A stretch of DNA of 64,000 nucleotides, taken from Geojedonia sp051814705 (GTDB taxonomy: Bacteria > Bacteroidota > Bacteroidia > Flavobacteriales > Flavobacteriaceae). The stretch is taken from NCBI GenBank assembly GCA_051814705.1, contig JBPWQW010000004.1, positions 496,001 through 560,000 of the forward strand, in the 5' to 3' direction. The notes under the pieces were generated by a model. That model was given only the letters and a program-made list of their open reading frames with translations, was not told the origin of the DNA and did not search any database. This document shows, in pieces, positions 15,428 to 23,172 of this stretch (the first letter of the stretch is position 1; each line of letters opens with the position of its first letter). The position numbers were made by a program, and so were the translations under genes.

Positions 15428-16701
15428 ATTTATCAAAAAAACTCTTAATAATTGGCTTGGTATGGCCAGAACCCAAAAGTTCTGCGGCTGGTAGCCGAAT
15501 GATGCAGCTCATCCACTATTTTCAGTCCCAAAACTATGCTGTTACATTTGCTAGCCCATGTGCCAAAAGTGACAAGGCTTTTGATTTAAAAACTATTGGA
15601 ATCGATCAAATACCCATTGAACTTAATCATGAAAGCTTTGATTTATTTATCAAAAAATTGAACCCTAGCTTTGTGTTGTTCGACCGTTTTATAATGGAAG
15701 AGCAGTTTGGTTGGCGTGTTGCGGAACAATGTCCCAATGCCTTAAGAATTTTAGATACCGAAGATTTACACAGCTTGCGAAAAGGAAGGCAACAGGCTTT
15801 TAATGAGGGAAAGCCATTTGATAACACCTATTTATTTAACGAAACAGCCAAACGTGAACTTGCTAGTATCTATAGATGCGATGTGAGTTTGATGATTTCG
15901 GAAGCTGAAATTGAAATTCTAGAGCAGCAGTTTAAAATGGATGAGCAGTTGCTTTTGTATGTTCCTTTTATGCTAAACGAAATTTCGGAAAAGGAAATTT
16001 CACAGCTTCCAGTTTTTGAAGAGCGACAACATTTTATAACCATCGGAAATTTTTTGCACGAGCCTAATTACAATTCCGTGTTGTACTTAAAAGAAACCAT
16101 TTGGCCTTTGATTAGGCAACAGCTTCCAAAAACAGAGCTTCATATTTATGGGGCCTATGCACCACAAAAAGTAACTCAGTTGCATAATGAACAAGAAGGC
16201 TTTTTTATTAAAGGTTTTGCTCCTGATGTCAATACCGTAATGCAACATGCCAAAGTGTGTTTGGCTCCTTTGCGATTTGGTGCTGGATTAAAGGGGAAAC
16301 TCATGGACGCAATGAATAGTGGAACTCCTAGTGTAACCACAACTATTGGGGCCGAAGGACTGTACGGAGAGTTGAATCCAAATGGATTCATTGAAGATCA
16401 TCCACAAGCATTTGCTCAAAAAGCCGTAGAATTATACAGCACTAAAACCCTTTGGGAGGATATGCAACACTTTGGTTTTCAGGTTATCAATAACCGATTT
16501 CAAAAAGAAACAATTTCCAGACACCTAAACGCGGCACTTCATATAAACCAGCAACAAGTCTATGCCAAACGTCTTAATAATTTTACAGGGCAAATGCTTA
16601 TGCACTATACCCTACAAAGCACCAAATATATGAGCAAATGGATAGAGGAAAAGAACAAAAAAACCACCAATCATGAGTGTTGTAGAGAGCATTTTAATTA
16701 A
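15424..16701 (+). CDS. glycosyltransferase, GT4/GT1 type
   Basis: This 425-residue protein has a GT-B layout. The N-terminal domain opens with LLIIGLVWPEPKSSAAGSRM. The C-terminal domain has the nucleotide-sugar-binding region VCLAPLRFGAGLKGKLMDAMNSG followed by TTTIGAEGL. The conserved N-terminus begins at a TTG (15424) that overlaps the stop of the preceding gene, and no ATG lies upstream in frame before a stop, so the TTG start is likely real and translation is coupled. Donor and acceptor sugars cannot be predicted. Its end overlaps the next gene by 29 bases. Confidence 0.82.
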   Translation: MNLSKKLLIIGLVWPEPKSSAAGSRMMQLIHYFQSQNYAVTFASPCAKSDKAFDLKTIGIDQIPIELNHESFDLFIKKLNPSFVLFDRFIMEEQFGWRVAEQCPNALRILDTEDLHSLRKGRQQAFNEGKPFDNTYLFNETAKRELASIYRCDVSLMISEAEIEILEQQFKMDEQLLLYVPFMLNEISEKEISQLPVFEERQHFITIGNFLHEPNYNSVLYLKETIWPLIRQQLPKTELHIYGAYAPQKVTQLHNEQEGFFIKGFAPDVNTVMQHAKVCLAPLRFGAGLKGKLMDAMNSGTPSVTTTIGAEGLYGELNPNGFIEDHPQAFAQKAVELYSTKTLWEDMQHFGFQVINNRFQKETISRHLNAALHINQQQVYAKRLNNFTGQMLMHYTLQSTKYMSKWIEEKNKKTTNHECCREHFN

Positions 16702-17362
16702 TGGGTATCGACATATTAGATACCAAAATGAAGCGATTTCACAAGCAGCATCACTTGTTAACAGCGCTCAGTTTTATGAATGGCTAGAGACGAGGCGTTC
16801 GGTAAGGGAATACGAACCTAAACCTGTGCCAAAAGCATTGATTGAAAACATTATCAAATCCGCATCCACTGCGCCTTCAGGGGCACATAAACAGCCTTGG
16901 ACTTTTTGTGCGGTTTCCAATGCTCAATTAAAATCTAAAATACGTTTGGCTGCCGAAGAAGAAGAACGTGAAAATTATGCCTCACGTATGAGTGAACGTT
17001 GGCGACAGGATTTGGCACCTTTGGGAACCGATACCCATAAACCCTTTATTGAAGAAGCACCATGGATTATAGTTGTATTCAAACGAGTTTATGAACATGA
17101 GCATAACGAAAAGCACAATAATTACTACGTCAACGAGTCCGTTGGTATTGCCTGTGGCATGCTAATTACGGCCATCCATCATGCGGGTATGGTCACCTTA
17201 ACCCATACGCCAAGTCCCATGAATTTTCTGGCCAAACTCTTACAAAGACCGGCAAACGAACGCGCGTATCTTTTACTTCCCGTGGGATATGCTAAACAGC
17301 CAGTATACGTTCCAGATTTAAAACGTAAAGCCTTAGATGAAGTTGCTGTGTTTTATGAATAG
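16673..17362 (+). CDS. nitroreductase-fold flavoprotein, iodotyrosine deiodinase-like
   Basis: This 229-residue FMN enzyme of the nitroreductase superfamily has RRSVREYEPKPVP near residues 41-53 for flavin phosphate binding. The region around residues 95-123 matches the active-site lid of iodotyrosine deiodinase: Glu98, Tyr102 and Lys123 sit at the spacing (E-x3-Y-x20-K) of the residues that hold the zwitterion of halotyrosine in the vertebrate enzyme. The C-terminal half also agrees (NESVGIACGML, then LLLPVGYA and VPDLKRKALDEV). The expected reaction is reductive removal of iodide or bromide from halogenated tyrosine. The start overlaps the glycosyltransferase gene by 29 bases. Substrate use is inferred, not shown. 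Confidence 0.8.
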   Translation: MSVVESILINGYRHIRYQNEAISQAASLVNSAQFYEWLETRRSVREYEPKPVPKALIENIIKSASTAPSGAHKQPWTFCAVSNAQLKSKIRLAAEEEERENYASRMSERWRQDLAPLGTDTHKPFIEEAPWIIVVFKRVYEHEHNEKHNNYYVNESVGIACGMLITAIHHAGMVTLTHTPSPMNFLAKLLQRPANERAYLLLPVGYAKQPVYVPDLKRKALDEVAVFYE

Positions 17363-17421
17363 GATTTAGAGCATGAGAAAGGAGTGGGTTTTTTTAGAAA
17401 CTTTCGAATCGTATAAAATTA

Positions 17422-17453
17422 TTTGGTAGATTCAAAAATGTAAAGTATATTTG
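17422..17453 (+). promoter_or_regulatory. Bacteroidota-type promoter for the membrane-protein/HTH pair
   Basis: TTTG at 17422-17425 and TATATTTG (TAnnTTTG) at 17446-17453 are separated by 20 bases, as in Bacteroidota primary sigma promoters. Transcription would start near 17460, about 55 bases before the ATG at 17516. Confidence 0.65.
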
Positions 17454-17515
17454 TCATATAGTAAAAATAATTTTACTTAATAGAAAGTATTTTTGTCAAA
17501 CTAAACTCCTAAACG

Positions 17516-17965
17516 ATGAATGTAAAAAAAATTATGGAATGCGAACAAAGGCGCTTTTATAAAATGATCAACTTTAGATTGCCCCATAAATTTATGGCTA
17601 TTGGTATTGCTGTGGTGTCGCTCTCTATAGTCATGATGTTTGTTCGTGCCTTTGCTATGGAAGGCGATACCGTATGGCTAAAAGCTGTTTTAAAGAAAAC
17701 CTTGGTTATTGGGATGCTTTTAATGTCGGTCTCCAAAGACAAGGAGGAGGATGAAATGACTGTAGCATTGCGATCGCAATCGTACGCTTTCGCATTAGTC
17801 TTAGGTGTTATATATGCTATTGTCATGCCTTATATAGATTATGGAGTGTCCAATGTTGTAAAACCAGAAGTTGAAATTCTAAAGGACTTGGGAGATTTTC
17901 AGGTGTTGTTGTTTATGCTCCTGGTTCAATTGCTGTTTTATCACAACTTAAAACGGTACCGATAA
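17516..17965 (+). CDS. small four-helix membrane protein paired with an HTH regulator
   Basis: This 149-residue protein has about four membrane segments: FMAIGIAVVSLSIVMMFVRAF, VLKKTLVIGMLLMSV, SYAFALVLGVIYAIVMPYI and FQVLLFMLLVQLLFY. I do not recognise a named family. The gene overlaps the following HTH gene at a shared TAATG, the arrangement of many small membrane protein/regulator pairs. The membrane protein may sense a signal and hold or release the regulator, but that is inference. A Bacteroidota-type promoter lies upstream. Confidence 0.75.
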   Translation: MNVKKIMECEQRRFYKMINFRLPHKFMAIGIAVVSLSIVMMFVRAFAMEGDTVWLKAVLKKTLVIGMLLMSVSKDKEEDEMTVALRSQSYAFALVLGVIYAIVMPYIDYGVSNVVKPEVEILKDLGDFQVLLFMLLVQLLFYHNLKRYR

Positions 17966-18165
17966 TGCAAAATACCATAAAAGTAGAACGTGCCATTTTA
18001 AACTTGACACAAGACGAGTTAGCCCAAAATATAGGGGTTTCCAGACAGACCATAAACTCCATTGAAGCCAACCGCTATGTGCCTTCAACAGTATTGGCTC
18101 TTAAATTATCTCAAATATTCAATAAACCAGTAAACGATTTTTTTAAATTGTCAGAAGATGATTAA
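17965..18165 (+). CDS. XRE-family helix-turn-helix transcriptional regulator
   Basis: This 66-residue protein is a single Cro/C1-type HTH (KVERAILNLTQDELAQNIGV, then SRQTINSIEANRYVPS, then LALKLSQIFNKPVNDFF). It belongs to the short YgzD-like group that usually partners with a membrane protein encoded just upstream, as here. It starts within the stop codon of that gene. It probably regulates its own operon. No obvious operator palindrome is visible near the promoter. Confidence 0.9.
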   Translation: MQNTIKVERAILNLTQDELAQNIGVSRQTINSIEANRYVPSTVLALKLSQIFNKPVNDFFKLSEDD

Positions 18166-18352
18166 GTGGTTTAACCTTTATTGCTATTCGTTGTTTCGTG
18201 GCTCTTAAATTTGATTTTAGGCTGGCATTTTTAAAATAAAATTGTACTAGGGTGCCATTCCGTACAAAGAATCCTCATTTAGTCGATTAGGTTTAAGATA
18301 AATCGATTTATTTCCTAATTTTAGAGATTCAACTTACTGCATAATAAACAAC
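18166..18352 (+). other. intergenic leader before the T9SS lectin gene
   Basis: These 187 bases hold an imperfect hairpin near 18288-18321 (ATTAGG ... CCTAAT with TAAATCGATTTA inside). It could end transcription from the HTH gene or act as a leader structure. I see no full promoter consensus. Confidence 0.35.
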
Positions 18353-20854
18353 TTGGGACTTAGGTTTAACATAATAATTTTATTTTGCGTTTTTTTTTGT
18401 GTTCAACATAGTGGATCACAAGCGAACGTTCCACCAAATATTGACGCTTTAGGAGATCAGTATTATTGTCCGTTAAGTCAAATTCCAATTGTTACTGCTT
18501 TCGATATCATGGATCCTGATGATACACAAATGGAGTCTTTGAGCATTCAAATTTCAACAGGTTATGTCCTCGGGCAAGATCAATTGAGTCTAACGGGTTC
18601 CCATCCCAATATCGTGGCCTCATGGGATGTTACTAAAGGGAAATTAAAATTAACTGGAGTTGGTGCTGCCCAAATCCTATATACCGATGTCATTGCTGCG
18701 GTTAAAGATGTGGTTTTTGAAAGTTCTTCCGCTAATGTTTCAGGCGAAAAATATTTTTCGTTCACCATTGGGGATGCTAATTATTTGCCTTCAACTGGTC
18801 ATTATTATGAATATGTTCCCAGTTCAGGAATTACTTGGTCGGATGCCAAAACGGCTGCTGCTGGTAGAAGTTATTTTGGGTTGCAAGGCTATTTAGCGAC
18901 CATAGGTTCACCTGAAGAAGCACAATTATCGGGAGAACAAGCTGGAGGTGCTGGTTGGCTTGGAGGTACCGATGAAACTACCGAAGGAGTTTGGGTTTGG
19001 GTGACTGGACCTGAAGTGGGAACCGTATTTTGGAATGGTGGCATCAATGGTTCGACTCCTAATTATGCCAATTGGAATGCCAACGAACCCAATAACTGTT
19101 GTGGAGGTGAGAATTATGTCCATGTAACCTTTAATGTTGGGGCTCCTGGGACTTGGAATGATTTGCCAAATATTGGAGGTAGCGGTGATTATTATCCCCA
19201 AGGCTATATTGTGGAATATGGTGGGATGCCTGGTGATCCAGTTATTGATATTTCGGCGAGCACCAAAATAACGGTACCTTCAATCGTTAATACTGTAGAC
19301 GGATCAAATTGTGGCCCCGGAAGTATTACTCTTGAAGCAGAGGCTTCTACTGGAACCGTAATTTGGTTTGATATGCCCACGGGTGGTACACAAGTTGCCA
19401 GCGGAACGGCATTTTTAACACCAAATATTAATACTACCACGACGTATTATGTCTTGGCTTCTAAAAATGGCTGTTTTGAAGGCATCAGAACACCGGTTGT
19501 TGCAACTATAAACGACGTGCCTAGTATTCAATCCTCAGTAGTATTGAAAAATTGTGATGAAGACGGTACTCCCGATGGATTTACAGATTTCAATTTGCTT
19601 GAAGCCAACGATTTTATTAGCACTGGTCAAGCTGCAAATTTTGAATTTACATATTATCTTTCTTATGCTGATGCCGATTCAAAAAGTAGTGCTATTAACC
19701 CAGTTCCATTTAATAATTCAACAGCAAATACCGTATATGCTCGTGTTGAAAATACCGATGGGTGCTATATGATTTCTACTATTGATTTACAGGTGTCCAC
19801 AACATCTTTTCCGGTTGGGTATCTTCAGGAATTGGAGTTTTGTGATGATGATGCTACGATTGATGGTATGCGTCAATTCGATTTAACCCAGGCCTCTGCC
19901 CAATTTATGGCTCAATTTCCGACAGGACAAAATTTAAGTGTTCATTATTACAGAAGTTTAATCGAAGCGCAACTGGAGCAAAATGAAATTACGCCTCAAA
20001 CCGGCTATATCAACGAAACACCTTATTCACAAATACTTTATGTTCGTGTTGAAAGTGAAGACAACGGCGACTGTTTTGGTATTGGACCACATTTAAGGTT
20101 GACAGTACACCCGCGTCCCGAATTTGAGGTGGACCAATCTGATATCTATTGTTTGGACAACCAACCCATTACCTTGTTTACATTTAATCCTTCAGGGACT
20201 TATAACTATGAATGGAAAGACAGTACCGGCATGGTGGTGAGTAATGCGCCATCGGTTACTCTAGCCGTTGGTGGTACTTATACGGTAATTGCCAGATCAA
20301 ATTTTGGATGTGAATCTTTTCCGCAGGTATTTACAGTTGTAGAGTCTGTCATTGCTAATATTTCTAAGGACGATATCACCATAGTTGAGCTTTCTGATAA
20401 TAATTCCATAACCATTAACACCAAGAATCTCGGCAAAGGGGATTATGAGTTTGCATTGGACCATGGTTTTGGGGCCTATCAGGATGCTCCATTTTTCAGC
20501 CATGTGAGTGCGGGTAGACATACCCTGTATGTACGGGACAAAAAAGGTTGTGGTACTGTTGAATTGGAGGTGTTTATTATGGGCTTCCCTAAATTTTTTA
20601 CTCCCAATGATGACGGATTCAACGATACTTGGAACATTGAAGGCTTAAGTTATGAGTTCACTCAAAACTCTAAGGTTTATATTTTCGATCGGTATGGCAA
20701 ACTGATAAAGCAGCTAGATCCAAGAGGAGTAGGCTGGAACGGCTCATTCAATGGCGAAAAGTTAAGACCGTCGGATTATTGGTTTGTAGTTGAACTCTTC
20801 AATGTAAATGGTACCATAACCACTCATAGAGGACACTTTAGCTTGGTGAGATAA
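18353..20854 (+). CDS. large secreted protein with C-type lectin domain and T9SS type B sorting domain
   Basis: This protein of about 833 residues has a signal peptide (about residues 1-24, IIILFCVFFCVQHSGSQA). A cadherin-like region follows, then a C-type lectin domain at about 144-298 with the calcium/sugar motifs EPN (near 244) and WND. Two to three immunoglobulin-like or CHU-type repeats follow, each ending with phrases such as TTYYVLASKNGC or TVYARVEN. The last 88 residues are the gliding-motility-type C-terminal domain (FFTPNDDGFNDTWNIEG to HRGHFSLVR), which routes the protein through the type IX secretion system. EPN/WND suggests mannose-type specificity. No ATG gives a better start, so the TTG at 18353 is used. 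It is likely a surface adhesin. Confidence 0.85.
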   Translation: MGLRFNIIILFCVFFCVQHSGSQANVPPNIDALGDQYYCPLSQIPIVTAFDIMDPDDTQMESLSIQISTGYVLGQDQLSLTGSHPNIVASWDVTKGKLKLTGVGAAQILYTDVIAAVKDVVFESSSANVSGEKYFSFTIGDANYLPSTGHYYEYVPSSGITWSDAKTAAAGRSYFGLQGYLATIGSPEEAQLSGEQAGGAGWLGGTDETTEGVWVWVTGPEVGTVFWNGGINGSTPNYANWNANEPNNCCGGENYVHVTFNVGAPGTWNDLPNIGGSGDYYPQGYIVEYGGMPGDPVIDISASTKITVPSIVNTVDGSNCGPGSITLEAEASTGTVIWFDMPTGGTQVASGTAFLTPNINTTTTYYVLASKNGCFEGIRTPVVATINDVPSIQSSVVLKNCDEDGTPDGFTDFNLLEANDFISTGQAANFEFTYYLSYADADSKSSAINPVPFNNSTANTVYARVENTDGCYMISTIDLQVSTTSFPVGYLQELEFCDDDATIDGMRQFDLTQASAQFMAQFPTGQNLSVHYYRSLIEAQLEQNEITPQTGYINETPYSQILYVRVESEDNGDCFGIGPHLRLTVHPRPEFEVDQSDIYCLDNQPITLFTFNPSGTYNYEWKDSTGMVVSNAPSVTLAVGGTYTVIARSNFGCESFPQVFTVVESVIANISKDDITIVELSDNNSITINTKNLGKGDYEFALDHGFGAYQDAPFFSHVSAGRHTLYVRDKKGCGTVELEVFIMGFPKFFTPNDDGFNDTWNIEGLSYEFTQNSKVYIFDRYGKLIKQLDPRGVGWNGSFNGEKLRPSDYWFVVELFNVNGTITTHRGHFSLVR

Positions 20855-20859
20855 TAAGC

Positions 20860-21540
20860 TTATTTTTTTCGTAGCATATCAATCACTGTTGAAAGGCCAC
20901 TGGTTGCGTTTTCAGCAATCACCGTAATTTGATGATTATTAGATATTGCAGGTTTTGGATCGATATAGTAGATGGGGGTATCAGAGTTTACATAATGCAT
21001 CAAACTGGCGGCTGGATAGACTTGCATGGAGGTTCCAATAATGAGTAATAAATCTGCAGTTTCACAAATCTGCATGGCCTTTTCAATCATGGGTACAGCT
21101 TCACCAAACCAAACGATATGGGGCCGTAGTTGATAGCCCTTGTTGCAAACATCTCCTAAGACCAAATCTGTTTCCCAATCCTGAATTTCAAAGTCATTAA
21201 AAGAACTTCTAACTTTAAGCAGCTCACCATGAAGGTGGATGACGTGGGTGCTGCCTGCACGTTCGTGAAGATCATCTACATTTTGTGTGATAATAGTTAC
21301 CTTAAAATCATTTTCCAATTGAGCCAAAGCAAGATGTGCTGCATTAGGCTGAGTCTGTGACAATTGCCGTCGCCGTTGATTATAAAAATCTAATACCAAT
21401 TCGGGGTTTCTGGCAAAACCTTCAGGTGATGCCACAGACATTACATCATGGCCTTCCCAGAGCCCATCGGCATCTCTAAAAGTTTTGAGTCCACTTTCAG
21501 CACTCATTCCAGCTCCTGTAAGTACTACAATATGTTTCAT
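20860..21540 (-). CDS. cobB: NAD-dependent protein deacylase, sirtuin class III-like
   Basis: This 226-residue protein has the sirtuin NAD motifs GAGMSAESGLKTFR, TQNVDDLHERAG and HLHGE, and later GTSMQVYPAA. The YNQR motif near residue 53 matches the Y-x-x-R signature of class III enzymes that remove succinyl and other acidic acyl groups. The usual zinc-binding cysteine pairs between HLHGE and RPHIVWFGE are reduced to a single cysteine, so this appears to be a zinc-less variant. It converges with the lectin gene with only five bases between their stops. Function is in cytoplasmic lysine deacylation. Confidence 0.9.
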   Translation of the reverse strand: MKHIVVLTGAGMSAESGLKTFRDADGLWEGHDVMSVASPEGFARNPELVLDFYNQRRRQLSQTQPNAAHLALAQLENDFKVTIITQNVDDLHERAGSTHVIHLHGELLKVRSSFNDFEIQDWETDLVLGDVCNKGYQLRPHIVWFGEAVPMIEKAMQICETADLLLIIGTSMQVYPAASLMHYVNSDTPIYYIDPKPAISNNHQITVIAENATSGLSTVIDMLRKK

Positions 21541-21679
21541 CGGTTAATTTTTAATAATGTTAATTGAGCCTGATATTTTCACTAATGATCGTTTTCACGA
21601 ATTTATAATTAATAGCTATGACTGTGCGTACAACAAATTTCATCCATGTTGCAAATATATGGAACGCAGACCTACCTGC

Positions 21680-21723
21680 CTGGCAGTCAAGAGGTCGTCG
21701 GTTCGAATCCGATCTTCTCCACA
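21680..21723 (+). pseudogene. 3' half of a tRNA gene, 5' half missing
   Basis: From 21680 the bases read as an anticodon loop CTGGCAG, the 3' anticodon stem TCAAG, variable loop AGGTC, T-arm GTCGG-TTCGAAT-CCGAT, the 3' acceptor strand CTTCTCC, and ACA. The expected 5' acceptor GGAGAAG and a 5' anticodon stem CTTGA are absent upstream, where unrelated sequence (ACCTACCTGC) begins. It is therefore a fragment, as left at the distal end of an integration into a tRNA gene. If read literally the anticodon would be GGC (Ala). Confidence 0.7.
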
Positions 21724-21734
21724 GTGATAGCAAG

Positions 21735-21767
21735 GCTTCAGAGGGTTTACGCTTCTGAAGCTTTTTT
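21735..21767 (+). terminator. terminator behind the tRNA fragment
   Basis: GCTTCAGA (21735-21742) pairs perfectly with TCTGAAGC (21754-21761), followed by a run of six T. It is placed as a tRNA terminator would be and lies immediately before the left 25-bp repeat of the mobile element. Confidence 0.8.
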
Positions 21768-21792
21768 AATTTGCACGCAATTTGCACGCAAA
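21768..21792 (+). repeat. left 25-bp direct repeat, probable attL
   Basis: Two tandem copies of TTTGCACGCAA (21770-21780 and 21781-21791) flanked by AA and A. The same 25 bases occur in the same orientation at 41910-41934, next to the integrase start. The pair brackets all mobilization genes and cargo. The flanking sequences differ outside the 25 bases. Confidence 0.75.
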
Positions 21793-21860
21793 AATCGATT
21801 TAATTAAATTTATATTTATTTACTTTCAATTTAAGATAGTAGACCCTTTTTGAAATGTGT

Positions 21861-23156
21861 TTAAATATTATCATCCCAATTTTTCACTTTAGGCTCACCT
21901 AATTTTCCAATTGATTTTGCAACCATCATAGAAACAGCTGCATCTCCAGTTACGTTAACTGCTGTTCTACACATATCTAAAGGTCTATCCATAGCGAAGA
22001 TTAATGCCAAACCTGCCTCTGGGATTCCTGCATAACCAAGCACACCAACTAACATGACCATACCTGCTCCTGGCACAGCAGCACTACCAATAGAAGCCAA
22101 AGTAGCCGTAGCAATAATTCCTAACTGTGTTCCAAAATCTAAATTCATACCAAAGGCTTGAGCGATGAACACAGCAGCAACAGCTTGATATAAACTAGTT
22201 CCATCCATATTAATAGTGGCTCCTATTGGCAAAACAAAACTTGCGACTTCTTCTTCAACACCTAAATGCTCTGTTACGCGTTCCATTGTAACCGGTAAGG
22301 TTGCAGCACTTGAACTTGTAGAGAAAGCTAATAATTGAGCTGGAGAAATTCCATTGATAAAAAAACTAGGTTTCTTTTTAGTGAATACCAAAACCATTAG
22401 TGTATAAATAGTTATCATTAAAAGTAATCCAATTACAACGGTTAAGGCATACCATCCTAATGCTTTAAATAAATCTATACTTGGCGACTCAGCGACTAAA
22501 GCAGCTAATAATGCAAACACCCCATAAGGTGCAGCAAGCATAATTAAATCGACCATTTTTAAAATAACTTCATTAAGCCCATCAAAGAAATGTTTAACTG
22601 TTCTTCCTTTTTCTTCTGGAATCAAAATAAGACCAATACCAAAAAATACAGCAAAAAATATGACTTGTAGCATATTACGATTACTAGTGGCAGAAGAAAA
22701 TATATTCTCGGGAACCAAGTCTTCTAATGGTTTTAATGGGCCTGCTTCTTTTTGTGTTTTAGCAGTTTCTTTGTACTTCGTAGTATTATCACTATAATTA
22801 CTAACCATTTCAGTTCTGGTTTCTTCAGAAATAGAATGTCCAGGGTTTACCAAATTCACTAAAAGCAAGCCTATTGAAACTGCAATTATTGTAGTTGTAA
22901 TGTATATCCCTATAGTTCTTCCACCCATTTTTGAAAGCTTTGATATATCCTTTAAATCGGATACTCCTTTAATAAGAGCTGCCAATATTAATGGGATTGC
23001 AATAAGTTTAAGAGAGTTAATAAATATCTTACCAAAGGGTTTTATCCAGTCTTGAATGAGTTCTTTTCCTCCTTCAAAATTTGTCATTAATAATCCAATT
23101 ACTACGCCTAAAAACATACCTAGTAATATTTTCCAATGTAATGCGAGTTTTTTCAT
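21861..23156 (-). CDS. dicarboxylate/amino acid:cation symporter (GltP/GltT family)
   Basis: This 431-residue membrane protein has the DAACS signatures: the serine-rich re-entrant loop AFSTSSSAATLP, NMDGTSLYQ for cation and substrate binding, and DRPLDMCRTAVNVTGD near the C-terminus, whose Arg usually contacts the acidic side chain. It would import glutamate or aspartate (some members also take D-aspartate or C4-dicarboxylates) with sodium or protons across the inner membrane. It is the last gene of the cargo operon, 16 bases after the racemase-like gene. That context makes glutamate or aspartate the most likely substrate. An insertion of about 50 residues (near 100-150) lies between early helices. 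Confidence 0.92.
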   Translation of the reverse strand: MKKLALHWKILLGMFLGVVIGLLMTNFEGGKELIQDWIKPFGKIFINSLKLIAIPLILAALIKGVSDLKDISKLSKMGGRTIGIYITTTIIAVSIGLLLVNLVNPGHSISEETRTEMVSNYSDNTTKYKETAKTQKEAGPLKPLEDLVPENIFSSATSNRNMLQVIFFAVFFGIGLILIPEEKGRTVKHFFDGLNEVILKMVDLIMLAAPYGVFALLAALVAESPSIDLFKALGWYALTVVIGLLLMITIYTLMVLVFTKKKPSFFINGISPAQLLAFSTSSSAATLPVTMERVTEHLGVEEEVASFVLPIGATINMDGTSLYQAVAAVFIAQAFGMNLDFGTQLGIIATATLASIGSAAVPGAGMVMLVGVLGYAGIPEAGLALIFAMDRPLDMCRTAVNVTGDAAVSMMVAKSIGKLGEPKVKNWDDNI

Positions 23157-23172
23157 TTTGAATTCTTTAAAA

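Noticed and set aside
21640..21723. A complete tRNA gene
   Set aside because: No 5' acceptor GGAGAAG, D-arm or pairing 5' anticodon stem is present; only the 3' half fits.
21560..21787. A leftward frame of 75 codons containing SDSNRRPLDCQAGRS
   Set aside because: It is antisense to the tRNA fragment. This peptide type is a familiar false translation of tRNA genes.
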